DNA from: JABCPE02 sp963530295
GTDB lineage: Bacteria > Bacteroidota > Bacteroidia > Flavobacteriales > Weeksellaceae
Length of the DNA: 25,888 nt
Direction of reading: 5' to 3'
NCBI GenBank assembly: GCA_963530295.1
Contig: CAUSCF010000022.1
Span: 1-25,888 of the forward strand
Shown here: positions 1 through 8,258 of the stretch, one piece after another
Numbering within the stretch: position 1 is the stretch's first letter
How the letters are laid out: every line of letters starts with the position of its first letter
Made by a program: the position numbers and the translations under genes
The notes under the pieces: model-generated
Database searches by the model: none
What the model was told of the DNA's origin: nothing
Seen by the model: the letters and a program-made list of their open reading frames with translations, nothing else

Positions 1-53
1 AGAATGCCGCCCTGTCACGGCGGAGGTCGCGGGTTCGAGTCCCGTCCGGATCG
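1..53 (+). tRNA. tRNA-Asp (GTC), 5'-truncated by window edge
   Basis: This is the 3' part of a tRNA-Asp, identical over its whole visible length to the complete copy at 89-162. It contains the end of the D arm, the anticodon stem-loop with loop CTGTCAC (anticodon GTC), the T arm with TTCGAGT and the 3' acceptor strand CCGGATC plus discriminator G. The missing 21 bases lie before the window. CCA is not encoded. A 35-base AT-rich spacer separates it from the second copy, so the two are probably one transcript. Confidence 0.95.
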
Positions 54-88
54 CACCATAATTTTAAGGTTTTAAAAATTTGTTTTTA

Positions 89-162
89 GATCCGGTAGTT
101 CAGTTGGTTAGAATGCCGCCCTGTCACGGCGGAGGTCGCGGGTTCGAGTCCCGTCCGGATCG
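89..162 (+). tRNA. tRNA-Asp (GTC)
   Basis: This is a complete 74-base cloverleaf: acceptor GATCCGG (89-95) with CCGGATC (155-161), D stem 98-101/111-114, anticodon stem CCGCC/GGCGG around loop CTGTCAC (121-127, anticodon GTC), T stem GCGGG/CCCGT around TTCGAGT, discriminator G at 162. The bases after it are CAT, so the CCA end must be added enzymatically. It is the second unit of a tandem pair and is followed at once by a rho-independent terminator. Confidence 0.97.
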
Positions 163-165
163 CAT

Positions 166-193
166 CCTCTTCATTTTATGAAGAGGTTTTTTT
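166..193 (+). terminator. rho-independent terminator of the tRNA-Asp pair
   Basis: An 8-base-pair perfect stem (CCTCTTCA 166-173 with TGAAGAGG 179-186) around a 5-base loop is followed by seven T. It starts four bases after the tRNA discriminator base. Confidence 0.9.
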
Positions 194-238
194 GTTATTA
201 TAGCTAAGATTAAATACCATTCTTAAGTAAAATTTATT

Positions 239-246
239 TACTTTTG
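239..246 (+). promoter_or_regulatory. -7 element (TACTTTTG) of lysS
   Basis: TACTTTTG matches the Bacteroidota -7 consensus TAnnTTTG exactly and lies 24 bases before the lysS ATG. No convincing TTG -33 element is seen at the usual distance. Confidence 0.6.
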
Positions 247-270
247 CAGTTTAATTAAATAAGATTGAAA

Positions 271-1965
271 ATGTCATTATCAGAACAAGAAATCATACGC
301 CGAGAGAAGTTAGAAAAACTTACCCAAATGGGAATCAATGCATTCCCAGCAGACGAATATACTATTACAGACTCTGCACAGTCTATAAAAGAAGGTTTTG
401 AAGAAGGAAAAAAGGTAAAAATAGCAGGAAGACTTATTTCTAGAAGAATACAAGGAAAGGCTTCTTTTGCCGAATTACAGGACTCTTCTGGGCGTATTCA
501 GGTTTATTTCAATAGAGATGAAATCTGCCCTACTGATGATAAAGAACTTTATAATGAAGTGTACAAACATCTTTTGGACATCGGTGACATCATCGGTGTA
601 GAAGGAGAATTGTTCAAAACTCAAGTTGGAGAAATGACAGTAATGGTGAAAAATTTCACTCTTTTGACTAAAACTCTCCGACCGCTGCCTTTTGCTAAAA
701 TAGATGAAAACGGCGTTGTTCATGATGCTTTCAACGATCCTGAACTTCGTTACCGCCAGAGATATGTGGATTTAGTAGTAAATCCAGAGGTGAAAGATGT
801 TTTCGTAAAGAGAACTAAACTATTCAATGCAATGCGCCAGTTCTTTAATGATGCTGGATATTTTGAGGTAGAAACGCCTATTTTACAGTCTATCCCTGGG
901 GGAGCTGCCGCGCGGCCATTTATCACTCATCATAATGCTTTGGACATTCCATTATACCTTAGAATTGCTAATGAATTATATCTAAAAAGACTGATTGTCG
1001 GTGGTTTTGATGGTGTATATGAGTTTTCTAAAAACTTCCGTAATGAAGGAATGGACAGAACCCACAACCCTGAATTTACAGCAATGGAAATCTATGTGGC
1101 ATATAAAGATTACAACTGGATGATGGACTTCACCGAAAGACTTTTGGAACATTGTGCCAAAGCTGTAAATGGAACAACCAAAGCTGTTTTCGGAGAACAT
1201 GAGATAGACTGGAAAGCTCCTTACGAAAGGATTTCTATGACAGATGCCATCAAGAAATTTACTGGGTATGATATCACTGGGAAGAATGAAGAAGAACTTA
1301 GAACATTCGCAAAATCCATTGGTATAGAGGTAAATGATACAATGGGTAAAGGAAAACTAATCGATGAAATATTTGGAGAAAAATGCGAGGGCAATTTTAT
1401 CCAGCCTACTTTCATCACAGATTATCCAGTAGAAATGTCGCCTTTGACTAAAAAACATAGAGATAAAGAAGGTTTGACTGAGAGATTCGAGCTGATGGTC
1501 TGTGGTAAGGAAATTGCAAATTCATATTCTGAGCTAAATGACCCAATAGACCAGCGCGAAAGATTCGAAGAACAAATGAGACTTTCCGAAAAAGGAGATG
1601 ATGAAGCGATGTTCATAGACCAAGATTTCCTGCGTGCATTGGAGTACGGAATGCCTCCAACAGCAGGTCTGGGAATAGGTATGGACAGACTGATAATGTT
1701 CCTTACCAATAACGCGTCTATCCAAGAAGTGCTGTTTTTCCCTCAGATGAGACCAGAGAAGAAAATGCCAGCCATAGAACTGGGAGATGATGAAAAACTG
1801 ATTTTAGAAATCTTAAAATCTGGTGAAGCGATGCCACTTTCTGAGGTCAAAGAAAAATCCCAACTTTCTGGTAAAAAATGGGACAAAGCAACCAAAAATC
1901 TTACGAAAAGCAACATTATAAAAGTAGAAAAAACAGAAACTGATTTACTGATAAAATTGGTTTAG
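271..1965 (+). CDS. lysS: lysine--tRNA ligase (class II)
   Basis: The 564-residue protein charges tRNA-Lys with lysine in the cytoplasm. An N-terminal OB-fold anticodon-binding domain (about residues 50-135) is followed by the class II catalytic core: motif 1 around FNAMRQFF (about 185), motif 2 around FRNEGMDRTHNPEF (about 255-270) and motif 3 GLGIGMDRLIMFL (about 466-478). The core normally ends shortly after LFFPQMRPE (about 488-496). Here about 65 further residues follow that read like a small winged-helix-type domain. I chose ATG 271 rather than the in-frame TTG at 265, because it fits the promoter spacing and the usual N terminus. It is monocistronic, convergent with murF and sharing a terminator with it. 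Confidence 0.97.
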   Translation: MSLSEQEIIRREKLEKLTQMGINAFPADEYTITDSAQSIKEGFEEGKKVKIAGRLISRRIQGKASFAELQDSSGRIQVYFNRDEICPTDDKELYNEVYKHLLDIGDIIGVEGELFKTQVGEMTVMVKNFTLLTKTLRPLPFAKIDENGVVHDAFNDPELRYRQRYVDLVVNPEVKDVFVKRTKLFNAMRQFFNDAGYFEVETPILQSIPGGAAARPFITHHNALDIPLYLRIANELYLKRLIVGGFDGVYEFSKNFRNEGMDRTHNPEFTAMEIYVAYKDYNWMMDFTERLLEHCAKAVNGTTKAVFGEHEIDWKAPYERISMTDAIKKFTGYDITGKNEEELRTFAKSIGIEVNDTMGKGKLIDEIFGEKCEGNFIQPTFITDYPVEMSPLTKKHRDKEGLTERFELMVCGKEIANSYSELNDPIDQRERFEEQMRLSEKGDDEAMFIDQDFLRALEYGMPPTAGLGIGMDRLIMFLTNNASIQEVLFFPQMRPEKKMPAIELGDDEKLILEILKSGEAMPLSEVKEKSQLSGKKWDKATKNLTKSNIIKVEKTETDLLIKLV

Positions 1966-1978
1966 TAAATAAAAAAAT

Positions 1979-2009
1979 AAAGGTTATTCTTTTTGAATAA
2001 CCTTTATTT
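1979..2009. terminator. bidirectional terminator between lysS and murF
   Basis: AAAGGTTATTC (1979-1989) pairs with GAATAACCTTT (1995-2005) around a five-T loop. An A run on the left and a T run on the right let it end transcripts from both converging genes. The murF stop codon begins right at its edge. Confidence 0.85.
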
Positions 2010-3281
2010 TTATAAAAACTCTATTGCTTTTTCTAATGCAATTCCTCTGGAACCTTTTAATAGAATATTTTTATTTTTAATCGGGTTTTGTTTTAAATAT
2101 TCTATAAGTTCATCGGTATTTTTGAATGATTTTTCAGAAGGATTCACCTGCTTAAAAATACTGCCCACAGTTATGATTTCATCTAAATTTAGGGATTTCG
2201 CTTGTTCCCATATTTTTTGATGCTCCGTAACACTCTCCTCGCCTAGCTCCAGCATATCTCCTATGATAATAGTCTTAGAACCAGTGAATTGGCTAAAATT
2301 ATTCAAAGACAAAGCCATACTACTGGGATTAGCATTATAGGTATCCAAAACCAATGTTTTCCTATTTTTCTCTACAACTTGTGAGCGCATATTGGTAGGT
2401 TTATAATTTTCTATTGCTGATTTAATTTCATTAAAATCAATATCAAAATGCAAACCTAAACTTACCGCTGCACAAATATTCATAAAGTTATAATCGCCTG
2501 TAAGGTTGGACTGAATTTTCTGTCCTTTATATATAACTCCTACCAAATTATTTTCTACAAACTTTTCAAAATAATACTGAGAGTCATCTGCACCAAAAGT
2601 GATTTTTTTCGGATAATTTTTAGTTTTTTCTCGCTGAATTTCATCAGCTTCATTTACTAAGATTGTCTGATTATTTTCTTTCAAATAATCATAAAGCTCT
2701 GATTTTCCTTTTATTACACCTTCATAACCTTCAAAACCTTCTAAATGAGCTTTACCAAAATTAGTAATATAACCTATATTTGGTTCTGCTAATGAACAGA
2801 GAAGTTCTATCTCTTTTTGATGATTTGCTCCCATTTCTATCACAGCAATTTCGTGTTCTTTCGTTATGGAAAGCAAGGTAAGCGGGACTCCTATATGATT
2901 ATTTAAATTCCCAAAAGTATATTGAGTTTTGTATTTTCTAGCCAATACAGAAGAAATCAGTTCTTTTGTTGTAGTTTTTCCATTACTTCCTGTAAGTCCT
3001 ATAATGGGAATTTGTAATTGACTACGATAAAATAAAGCTAAATTTTGTAAAAAATCTAGCGTAGAAGGAACATAGAATATCTTTTTATCTATATTTTCAT
3101 ATTCTTTTTTCTCTACTATTACAGCTGCAGCTCCGTTTTGTATGACATCTTCTGCCTTTGTAGCAGCATCAAAATTCTCTCCTGAAAAAGCAAAGAAAAC
3201 AGTTCCCTTCTCTATTTTTCTACTATCTATACTTATCTTTCCAGCTTGAAAATAACTGAAGTAAAAATCTTTAACATCCAT
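2010..3281 (-). CDS. murF: UDP-N-acetylmuramoyl-tripeptide--D-alanyl-D-alanine ligase
   Basis: MurF adds D-Ala-D-Ala to the UDP-MurNAc-tripeptide, the last cytoplasmic step of peptidoglycan precursor synthesis. The 423-residue protein has the Mur ligase architecture: an N-terminal substrate domain with SIDSRKIEKG (about residues 17-26), the ATP P-loop GLTGSNGKTTTKE (95-107), NNHIGVPLTLL, EMGANH and TNFGKAHLEGF in the central domain, and a C-terminal domain with DTYNANPSSM and GDMLELGEES. Length and motifs are normal. It lies downstream of gldJ on the same strand, but a terminator hairpin separates them. A -7-like element ends four bases before its ATG. Confidence 0.96.
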   Translation of the reverse strand: MDVKDFYFSYFQAGKISIDSRKIEKGTVFFAFSGENFDAATKAEDVIQNGAAAVIVEKKEYENIDKKIFYVPSTLDFLQNLALFYRSQLQIPIIGLTGSNGKTTTKELISSVLARKYKTQYTFGNLNNHIGVPLTLLSITKEHEIAVIEMGANHQKEIELLCSLAEPNIGYITNFGKAHLEGFEGYEGVIKGKSELYDYLKENNQTILVNEADEIQREKTKNYPKKITFGADDSQYYFEKFVENNLVGVIYKGQKIQSNLTGDYNFMNICAAVSLGLHFDIDFNEIKSAIENYKPTNMRSQVVEKNRKTLVLDTYNANPSSMALSLNNFSQFTGSKTIIIGDMLELGEESVTEHQKIWEQAKSLNLDEIITVGSIFKQVNPSEKSFKNTDELIEYLKQNPIKNKNILLKGSRGIALEKAIEFL

Positions 3282-3285
3282 AGTT

Positions 3286-3293
3286 CAAAAATA
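3286..3293 (-). promoter_or_regulatory. possible -7 element of murF, TATTTTTG on minus strand
   Basis: The plus strand reads CAAAAATA, i.e. TATTTTTG on the minus strand, ending four bases before the murF ATG. No TTG lies at a good -33 distance, and the element overlaps the T tract of the gldJ terminator, so it could be coincidental. Confidence 0.35.
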
Positions 3294-3318
3294 AAAAAAC
3301 CTTTCCAATTAGGAAAGG
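3293..3318 (-). terminator. rho-independent terminator of gldJ
   Basis: CCTTTCC (3300-3306) and GGAAAGG (3312-3318) form a 7-base-pair stem with a 5-base loop. On the minus strand it is followed by seven T. It lies 26 bases after the gldJ stop and just before murF. Confidence 0.75.
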
Positions 3319-3343
3319 CTTTTTTAATATTTAGGGATATATT

Positions 3344-4960
3344 TTATCTTTTTGATCTTACATTTGAGTTATCCTTCGCATCTTGTGCTACACGGAAACC
3401 AATCCATCCGAAAGCTTTATTCTCATCCTTAAATCTTCTTTGTCCTGGATCTAACCAATAAGCTGTATCAACCCAAGAACCTCCTTTTACTACTCTAATA
3501 GAGTTAGACATGTTCGTAGATCTGTCTTTTGTATCTTTTTGTAGAACTACTCTTCCTTGTCCATCTACGATAAATCTTCTTTTTACAGAGTTATACATGC
3601 TAAACTTAGCTGCAGCACTATCTTCAAGAGCTCTACCATATCCAGATTCCATAGAAGACATATAGTCACCGTCCATAAAGTTACTGTTATCTTGTCTTAC
3701 AACTCTTTCATATTGTCCAGGCAATCCTTTATAAACCAATCTACCATCAAAAAGGGTATCATATGCTATAGTATTTCCTTCAATTTTCTTGAATGAACCA
3801 TCTGAATTTTTAACAACATCTTTAATCATATTACCTCTATGATAGTTGAAATCATTAGCTTCTTCATCTATTATAGGTCTATAGATATCCGATGTCCATT
3901 CAGCCACATTTCCTAGCATTCCATAGATACCTAAGTCATTAGAAGGATATCTTTTCACATCAGATGTTGAAGGAGAACCATCATTATTCCATCCTCCTAT
4001 ACCAGAGTAGTCTCCTTTACCTTGTTTGAAGTTTTCAAGATAAAGTCCTTTGTTTCTTCCTCTTGTCCCTCTCAATACATTTTCTTTAGGAGTTTTTCCT
4101 AAATAATTATTGTAGTTTCTATTTTTCTGAAGTCCTAGAGCAGCATATTCCCACTCAACCTCAGTTGGAAGTCTAAACTTAGTTACTAAACTAGCTGCTG
4201 CATTTCTGTTAGCTGCTTGAATTCTAGCATTCTTAGTTTTTATACCTTGTTTTTGCTCCATTCTTTTAGCGTCTACATAACTTTGAAGCTCAGGATCATT
4301 AGCCTTGAACTTATCTAAGTTAAATGTATTTGCTCCTTGGTTGTTGGCATCACTAGTGTAGAAATCTTTTTTGATAACTCCTTGATCCATCAAAGCTTTC
4401 TCATTAGCTCTGTCTGTCAACCAATCACAATATCTTGTTGCTTGAGTCCAAGAAACCCCTACAACAGGATAGTAATCATACTCAGGTGCACGGAAATAAG
4501 ACTCTGAATAGTCATTACGAGATAACTTGTTATTCCAAACTAATGTATCTGGAAGCGCCCCTGAATAGATATTTTTGAAACTTGGGTCAGAAGATGGAAA
4601 TACGAATTTCAACCATGTTACATATTCACGGTATTCGTAGTTCGTGATTTCTGTTTCTCCAATAAAGAAAGAACTAACCTGCATTCTTCTAGGTGTATTG
4701 TTCCAGTCCCTCATCACATCATCTTTTACCAATCCCATAGTAAAAGTTCCACCTCCTACATACACCATTCCTGGCCATCCTTTCTGTTTCTGTTCCTTTC
4801 TTGTGAAAAACCAACCTTTTTGGTCATTTGGTTTCCAACCTGTTTTACTTGTGAATTTTTTTGTTCCTCCACCACTTTTAGCAGAGCCTCCTCCTCCACA
4901 ACTAGTAAGTAGAGTCAAAGCTCCTAAAGCAGATAATGAAAACAATTTCATTTTTTTCAT
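3344..4960 (-). CDS. gldJ: gliding motility / type IX secretion lipoprotein GldJ
   Basis: GldJ is an outer-membrane-associated lipoprotein related to GldK, needed for gliding and for a stable type IX secretion machinery in Flavobacterium. The 538-residue protein begins with a lipoprotein signal peptide ending in the lipobox LLTSC (Cys21) and a Gly/Ser/Lys linker. The rest is a formylglycine-generating-enzyme-like fold: MVYVGGGTFTMG, IGETEITNYEYREYV, RLPTEVEWEYAALG, GMLGNVAEWTSD and the C-terminal VVKGGSWVDT...WIGFRVAQD. The family lacks the FGE enzymatic role, so it is taken as structural. The protein ends in a short basic tail (NVRSKR). It is divergent from porV and upstream of murF, beyond a terminator. 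Confidence 0.93.
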   Translation of the reverse strand: MKKMKLFSLSALGALTLLTSCGGGGSAKSGGGTKKFTSKTGWKPNDQKGWFFTRKEQKQKGWPGMVYVGGGTFTMGLVKDDVMRDWNNTPRRMQVSSFFIGETEITNYEYREYVTWLKFVFPSSDPSFKNIYSGALPDTLVWNNKLSRNDYSESYFRAPEYDYYPVVGVSWTQATRYCDWLTDRANEKALMDQGVIKKDFYTSDANNQGANTFNLDKFKANDPELQSYVDAKRMEQKQGIKTKNARIQAANRNAAASLVTKFRLPTEVEWEYAALGLQKNRNYNNYLGKTPKENVLRGTRGRNKGLYLENFKQGKGDYSGIGGWNNDGSPSTSDVKRYPSNDLGIYGMLGNVAEWTSDIYRPIIDEEANDFNYHRGNMIKDVVKNSDGSFKKIEGNTIAYDTLFDGRLVYKGLPGQYERVVRQDNSNFMDGDYMSSMESGYGRALEDSAAAKFSMYNSVKRRFIVDGQGRVVLQKDTKDRSTNMSNSIRVVKGGSWVDTAYWLDPGQRRFKDENKAFGWIGFRVAQDAKDNSNVRSKR

Positions 4961-5311
4961 AATATGTATTCTTATAAACTTTAAATTTCAAAGTGCAAAT
5001 AACGCTAAATTATTTCTTTTATCAAAATTTCTTTACGACTTTTTAACAAATATTTTTTGTTTTTATTGTGTATATAAATCAAAAATGAATATACAAAACA
5101 TCATAAAAGTCACATTTTGAATAAGTTAAATAAAAAAATAAAATCTTAAAATTTTCTTAAAATATTTAAATTTTAAAATCAACTCAACCTTAAATTATAT
5201 AACCAAATACTTTATATAATACAAATATAACTTTTTTTAACTAAAAAATATAAAAAAATCATAAATTTTAAATTTAAATTTTTATTTTTGCATGATTATT
5301 AAAACATTAAT
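4961..5311. other. AT-rich divergent intergenic region gldJ/porV
   Basis: These 351 bases are almost entirely A and T with many short A/T tracts. No open frame, RNA gene or repeat is credible here. The porV -7 element lies near the right end. For gldJ the only perfect TAnnTTTG on the minus strand is at 5222-5229 (plus strand CAAATATA). It has no TTG -33 and would give a leader of about 260 bases, so the gldJ promoter remains unclear. Confidence 0.6.
5283..5290 (+). promoter_or_regulatory. -7 element (TATTTTTG) of porV
   Basis: TATTTTTG is a perfect TAnnTTTG, 21 bases before the porV ATG. No TTG is present at the -33 distance. Confidence 0.55.
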
Positions 5312-6451
5312 ATGAATTTGAACAAAAAACTTATCATCATGTTAGGATTGGGAGTAGCTGCTAATGCTTATTCTCAAGATCTTACAAACATTCGCCCTGT
5401 CTTGACAGGTGCTCCTTTCCTAAGGATAGCTCCAGATGCGCGTTCAGGAGGTATGGCTGACCAAGGGGTAGCTACTACACCAGATACCTATTCTCAATAT
5501 TGGAATGCTGCGAAATACCCTTTTGCTAGTGCAAAGACTTCCGTGGGTGTTAGTTTCACTCCATATATGAATAAAATTACCAATGATATATTCTTATTAT
5601 ATGGTTCTTTTTACACAAAATTAGGAGAAGAAGATAGAAGTACACTGAGTGCAAGTATCTATTACTTTAACATGGGAACAGTGGATTTGTCTAGAATCGT
5701 AGGAGGAGTTGCAGTAAGTGAAGGACAGTCTAAACCTAATGAATTCTCTATCGATTTAGCCTATGCTTTGAAACTTTCTGAAAGTTTTTCAATGGCGGTT
5801 ACGGGTAGATATATCCGTTCAGACTTATCTAGTTTAGGACAAAGCAGCAGCACATTACAAGCAGCTAATACATTTGCTGTAGATATTGCAGGATATTACC
5901 AATCTCCTAAAATGCAAAGTTTTGGTGAGAAAGAAGGTAGAGTAAGAGGTGGGTTTGCCATTCAAAATGTAGGACCAAAACTTAACTATAGCAAAAGTAT
6001 AGACTCAAAATCTTACCTTCCTACTATTGCAAGATTGGGAGCTGGATATGATTTATTCCTTGATGGAGAAAATCGTCTGGGACTTACTTTAGAAGCGTCT
6101 AAACTATTAGTTCCAGGAGCTGAAGCTGTGGTTGACCCAGTTACTAACAGAGTTTCTTATTCATATCCTGATGTAAGTGTGATCAATGGTATGGGAAAAT
6201 CTTTTAGCAATAAGAAAAGTGTGATGTACAGTATCGCTGCTGATTATTCATACAATGATACTTTTGATATAAGAACAGGATACTTCCACGAAAGCGCTGA
6301 GCAAGGGGGAAGACAGTTTGCGACTATAGGTGTAGGACTGAAATACAAATCTTTTGGACTTGATGTTTCTTACCTTATCAATACTGCTAAAATCAATAAC
6401 GCATTGGATAACACCCTTAGATTTGGACTTGTTTGGGACATTAGTGAGTAA
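5312..6451 (+). CDS. porV: type IX secretion system outer membrane protein PorV (LptO)
   Basis: PorV is a 14-strand FadL-like outer-membrane barrel that picks up C-terminal-domain cargo from the type IX translocon and hands it to the PorU sortase. The 379-residue protein has an N-terminal signal peptide (about residues 1-21, ending NAYSQ) and the family signature GAPFLRIAPDARSGGMADQG, followed by ATTPDTYSQYWNAAKYPFA. The rest alternates polar and hydrophobic residues as in a beta barrel, ending LRFGLVWDISE. In Flavobacterium johnsoniae gldJ, porU and porV are neighbours. Here gldJ is divergent and porU is absent from the window. Confidence 0.93.
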   Translation: MNLNKKLIIMLGLGVAANAYSQDLTNIRPVLTGAPFLRIAPDARSGGMADQGVATTPDTYSQYWNAAKYPFASAKTSVGVSFTPYMNKITNDIFLLYGSFYTKLGEEDRSTLSASIYYFNMGTVDLSRIVGGVAVSEGQSKPNEFSIDLAYALKLSESFSMAVTGRYIRSDLSSLGQSSSTLQAANTFAVDIAGYYQSPKMQSFGEKEGRVRGGFAIQNVGPKLNYSKSIDSKSYLPTIARLGAGYDLFLDGENRLGLTLEASKLLVPGAEAVVDPVTNRVSYSYPDVSVINGMGKSFSNKKSVMYSIAADYSYNDTFDIRTGYFHESAEQGGRQFATIGVGLKYKSFGLDVSYLINTAKINNALDNTLRFGLVWDISE

Positions 6452-6470
6452 AAACAAATATTCATAAATA

Positions 6471-6504
6471 AAAAATAGCACCATAATTTGTGGTGCTATT
6501 TTTT
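6471..6504. terminator. bidirectional terminator between porV and the PPTase gene
   Basis: TAGCACCA (6476-6483) pairs with TGGTGCTA (6491-6498) around a 7-base loop. Five A lie on the left and six T on the right, so it works in both directions. The stop codon of the convergent gene sits in the T run. Confidence 0.85.
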
Positions 6505-7126
6505 ATTGTTTCTCTATTATTGCTAGATAATAATTTTCAATTTTTTCTAAATAAGCTAAAAATTTATCTTCTCTATCCTTATCAAAAACCTTGCATTTTA
6601 TTTTAGAAAATTGATCTAAAAGAAATTCATCAACCACATAAAATTCCTTAAAAGACCATTGTTTCGAGGAATGTATTTTGAATAAAGCCTCTTTTATGCA
6701 CCAGATAGCCGTCAGATACTCTATTCCAGATTCTGCCCTACTGAGCCAATCTATTTCATTGGGATGCAGGAATTTATGTTTGATTTTACCAATTCTATCT
6801 TTTATCTGCTCTATATCTACTCCTATTTTTTTTTCAGAAATCGCCAAAACCGCATAAGGAAAAGAATGGCTGACCGACACGAACTTATCAAATGGCTCCA
6901 AGTATGGCTGCCCATTTTCATAGTATCTGATTTTATGCTTCGGCAGGATTTTTTTGAGCATTTGCCTTACCATTTGTTTTTCTATCAGTCTTTTAGGTGA
7001 TTTTTGCTTTAAATTTTCAAATTCTTTTTCATCCGAAATCAAATCAGCAGAAAATTCTTCTTCTTCTGAATATTTCCAAATCAAAATTTGAGTCTGTTCC
7101 GATATTATTTCCTTAAAAATAGGCAT
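6503..7126 (-). CDS. 4'-phosphopantetheinyl transferase (Sfp-type)
   Basis: Enzymes of this superfamily move the phosphopantetheine arm of CoA onto a conserved serine of carrier proteins. The 207-residue length fits the Sfp/HetI group rather than the short AcpS group. Visible motifs are VSVSHS (83-88), the Mg-binding GVDIE (102-106; Asp104, Glu106) and WCIKEALFK (142-150; Glu146, Lys150). It lies 13 bases downstream of the M14 peptidase gene on the same strand, so the two are probably co-transcribed. No carrier protein or polyketide/peptide synthase is in the window; the likely target is fatty-acid ACP or a remote pathway. Confidence 0.88.
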   Translation of the reverse strand: MPIFKEIISEQTQILIWKYSEEEEFSADLISDEKEFENLKQKSPKRLIEKQMVRQMLKKILPKHKIRYYENGQPYLEPFDKFVSVSHSFPYAVLAISEKKIGVDIEQIKDRIGKIKHKFLHPNEIDWLSRAESGIEYLTAIWCIKEALFKIHSSKQWSFKEFYVVDEFLLDQFSKIKCKVFDKDREDKFLAYLEKIENYYLAIIEKQ

Positions 7127-7139
7127 TATTCCTTAAAAT

Positions 7140-8234
7140 TTAAATTATCTGAAACTCCACAGGAGCATCTATTTTAGGATATTTTTTATCACAAACAAAT
7201 TTCTTGCCCTTGCAATCTATCTCCTTCCATCCCTTCTTTTTTCCAACATCACCCACTTCTGCTACATAAGGGATAAATTCTATCTCTTCGCTAGCTTTGG
7301 TCTTAATTTCTTTATATTGGACTGCAATATCCAAAACACATTCAAAATCAGTATTTAACCTCACATTTCTGTATATAATATCATAATGAGATTCTTTGTT
7401 TTCTGGAATTTCAAAATAACTTTCATAGCCAGACACTTCTCCCTTCAAATTCCCTATCGCCTGCAATGCATAAAATAAAGCTTTTGTATAAAACTCCCTC
7501 GTTTTTTCTCTTTTATAATCATCAATAAAATGTCCGCCTTCAAACAAAACCACAGGAATTCCTGCTTTCATAAAATTATCCCCCGAAGATGTAGGATAAA
7601 AAGTATCCGTATAGCGCCCTATATTATTAGGAATTTCAGGTTTTAATTGTTGATAAATCTCGGCAATCACAGCCATACTTTTCTTCCTGTTTTCCGTCAA
7701 ATTTCTCTCCACATCCTCCGAAGGCGAAAGGAATGAAAGCGTGGCAGGGTTTTCAAAATCAGTACTAAAAATAGTCCTTTGTTCATGTAGGTTTAGGGCA
7801 TAATCATATTTTTTAGAAAAAGCCTGTGTTTTCAAAATTTTCATCTCGATGCTAGATTCTTTTAGAAAATCTCTATTTATATCTATTTCTAAAATATTTC
7901 TCCTTGTCCAAATCTCTGAGCCATCAGGATTGAGCATAAAAATGAAATCCAAACGAATTCTATCCCAAAAATCAGCCACAGGATTTTTTTCTAGTGAAGC
8001 CAATAAATCCAGCATTGCCAAAGTTGCATTACTTTCATTTCCGTGCATCTGCGACCAAGCCAGCACAGAAATTTTTCCTGTTCCTTTAGAAAAAAGATAA
8101 ATTGGTTTTCCTAAAGTTGATTTTCCTATTTCTTGAATTTCCGCGCCATAATTCTCTTCTAAGTATGAAAACAATTTTTCGGGAGAAATATAGCGATTTG
8201 GGAAGTTTACATTTTTAAAATATTTAAACAGCAT
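7140..8234 (-). CDS. M14-family zinc metallopeptidase, cytoplasmic
   Basis: The 364-residue protein carries the zinc carboxypeptidase signature: HxxE in SQMHGNES (His64, Glu67), the substrate-binding RRN and INRD stretch (111-122), third zinc ligand His150 in ALNLHEQR, and a C-terminal PVVLFEGGHF (227-236) whose Glu232 is a candidate catalytic glutamate. No signal peptide or membrane segment is visible, so a cytoplasmic role in trimming peptides or amide-linked substrates is likely; the substrate cannot be told. Residues after about 260 form an extra beta-rich C-terminal part. It heads a probable operon with the PPTase gene. Its promoter region holds one of the TTACAnnTGTAA palindromes, suggesting control by the nearby XRE regulator. 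Confidence 0.85.
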   Translation of the reverse strand: MLFKYFKNVNFPNRYISPEKLFSYLEENYGAEIQEIGKSTLGKPIYLFSKGTGKISVLAWSQMHGNESNATLAMLDLLASLEKNPVADFWDRIRLDFIFMLNPDGSEIWTRRNILEIDINRDFLKESSIEMKILKTQAFSKKYDYALNLHEQRTIFSTDFENPATLSFLSPSEDVERNLTENRKKSMAVIAEIYQQLKPEIPNNIGRYTDTFYPTSSGDNFMKAGIPVVLFEGGHFIDDYKREKTREFYTKALFYALQAIGNLKGEVSGYESYFEIPENKESHYDIIYRNVRLNTDFECVLDIAVQYKEIKTKASEEIEFIPYVAEVGDVGKKKGWKEIDCKGKKFVCDKKYPKIDAPVEFQII

Positions 8235-8258
8235 ATTTTGTTACCTTGAAAATTTCTG

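Noticed and set aside
1..162. tRNA-Asp repeat as a mobile-element attachment site
   Set aside because: The two copies are complete, functional-looking tandem tRNA genes followed by a terminator and lysS; no integrase or foreign-looking DNA is next to them.
265..270. TTG start for lysS giving two extra residues
   Set aside because: ATG at 271 is two codons downstream, is the usual start and fits the family N terminus.
4644..5120. 158-codon plus-strand open frame over the start of gldJ
   Set aside because: It is the complement of the gldJ coding sequence plus AT-rich DNA, with no recognisable protein pattern.
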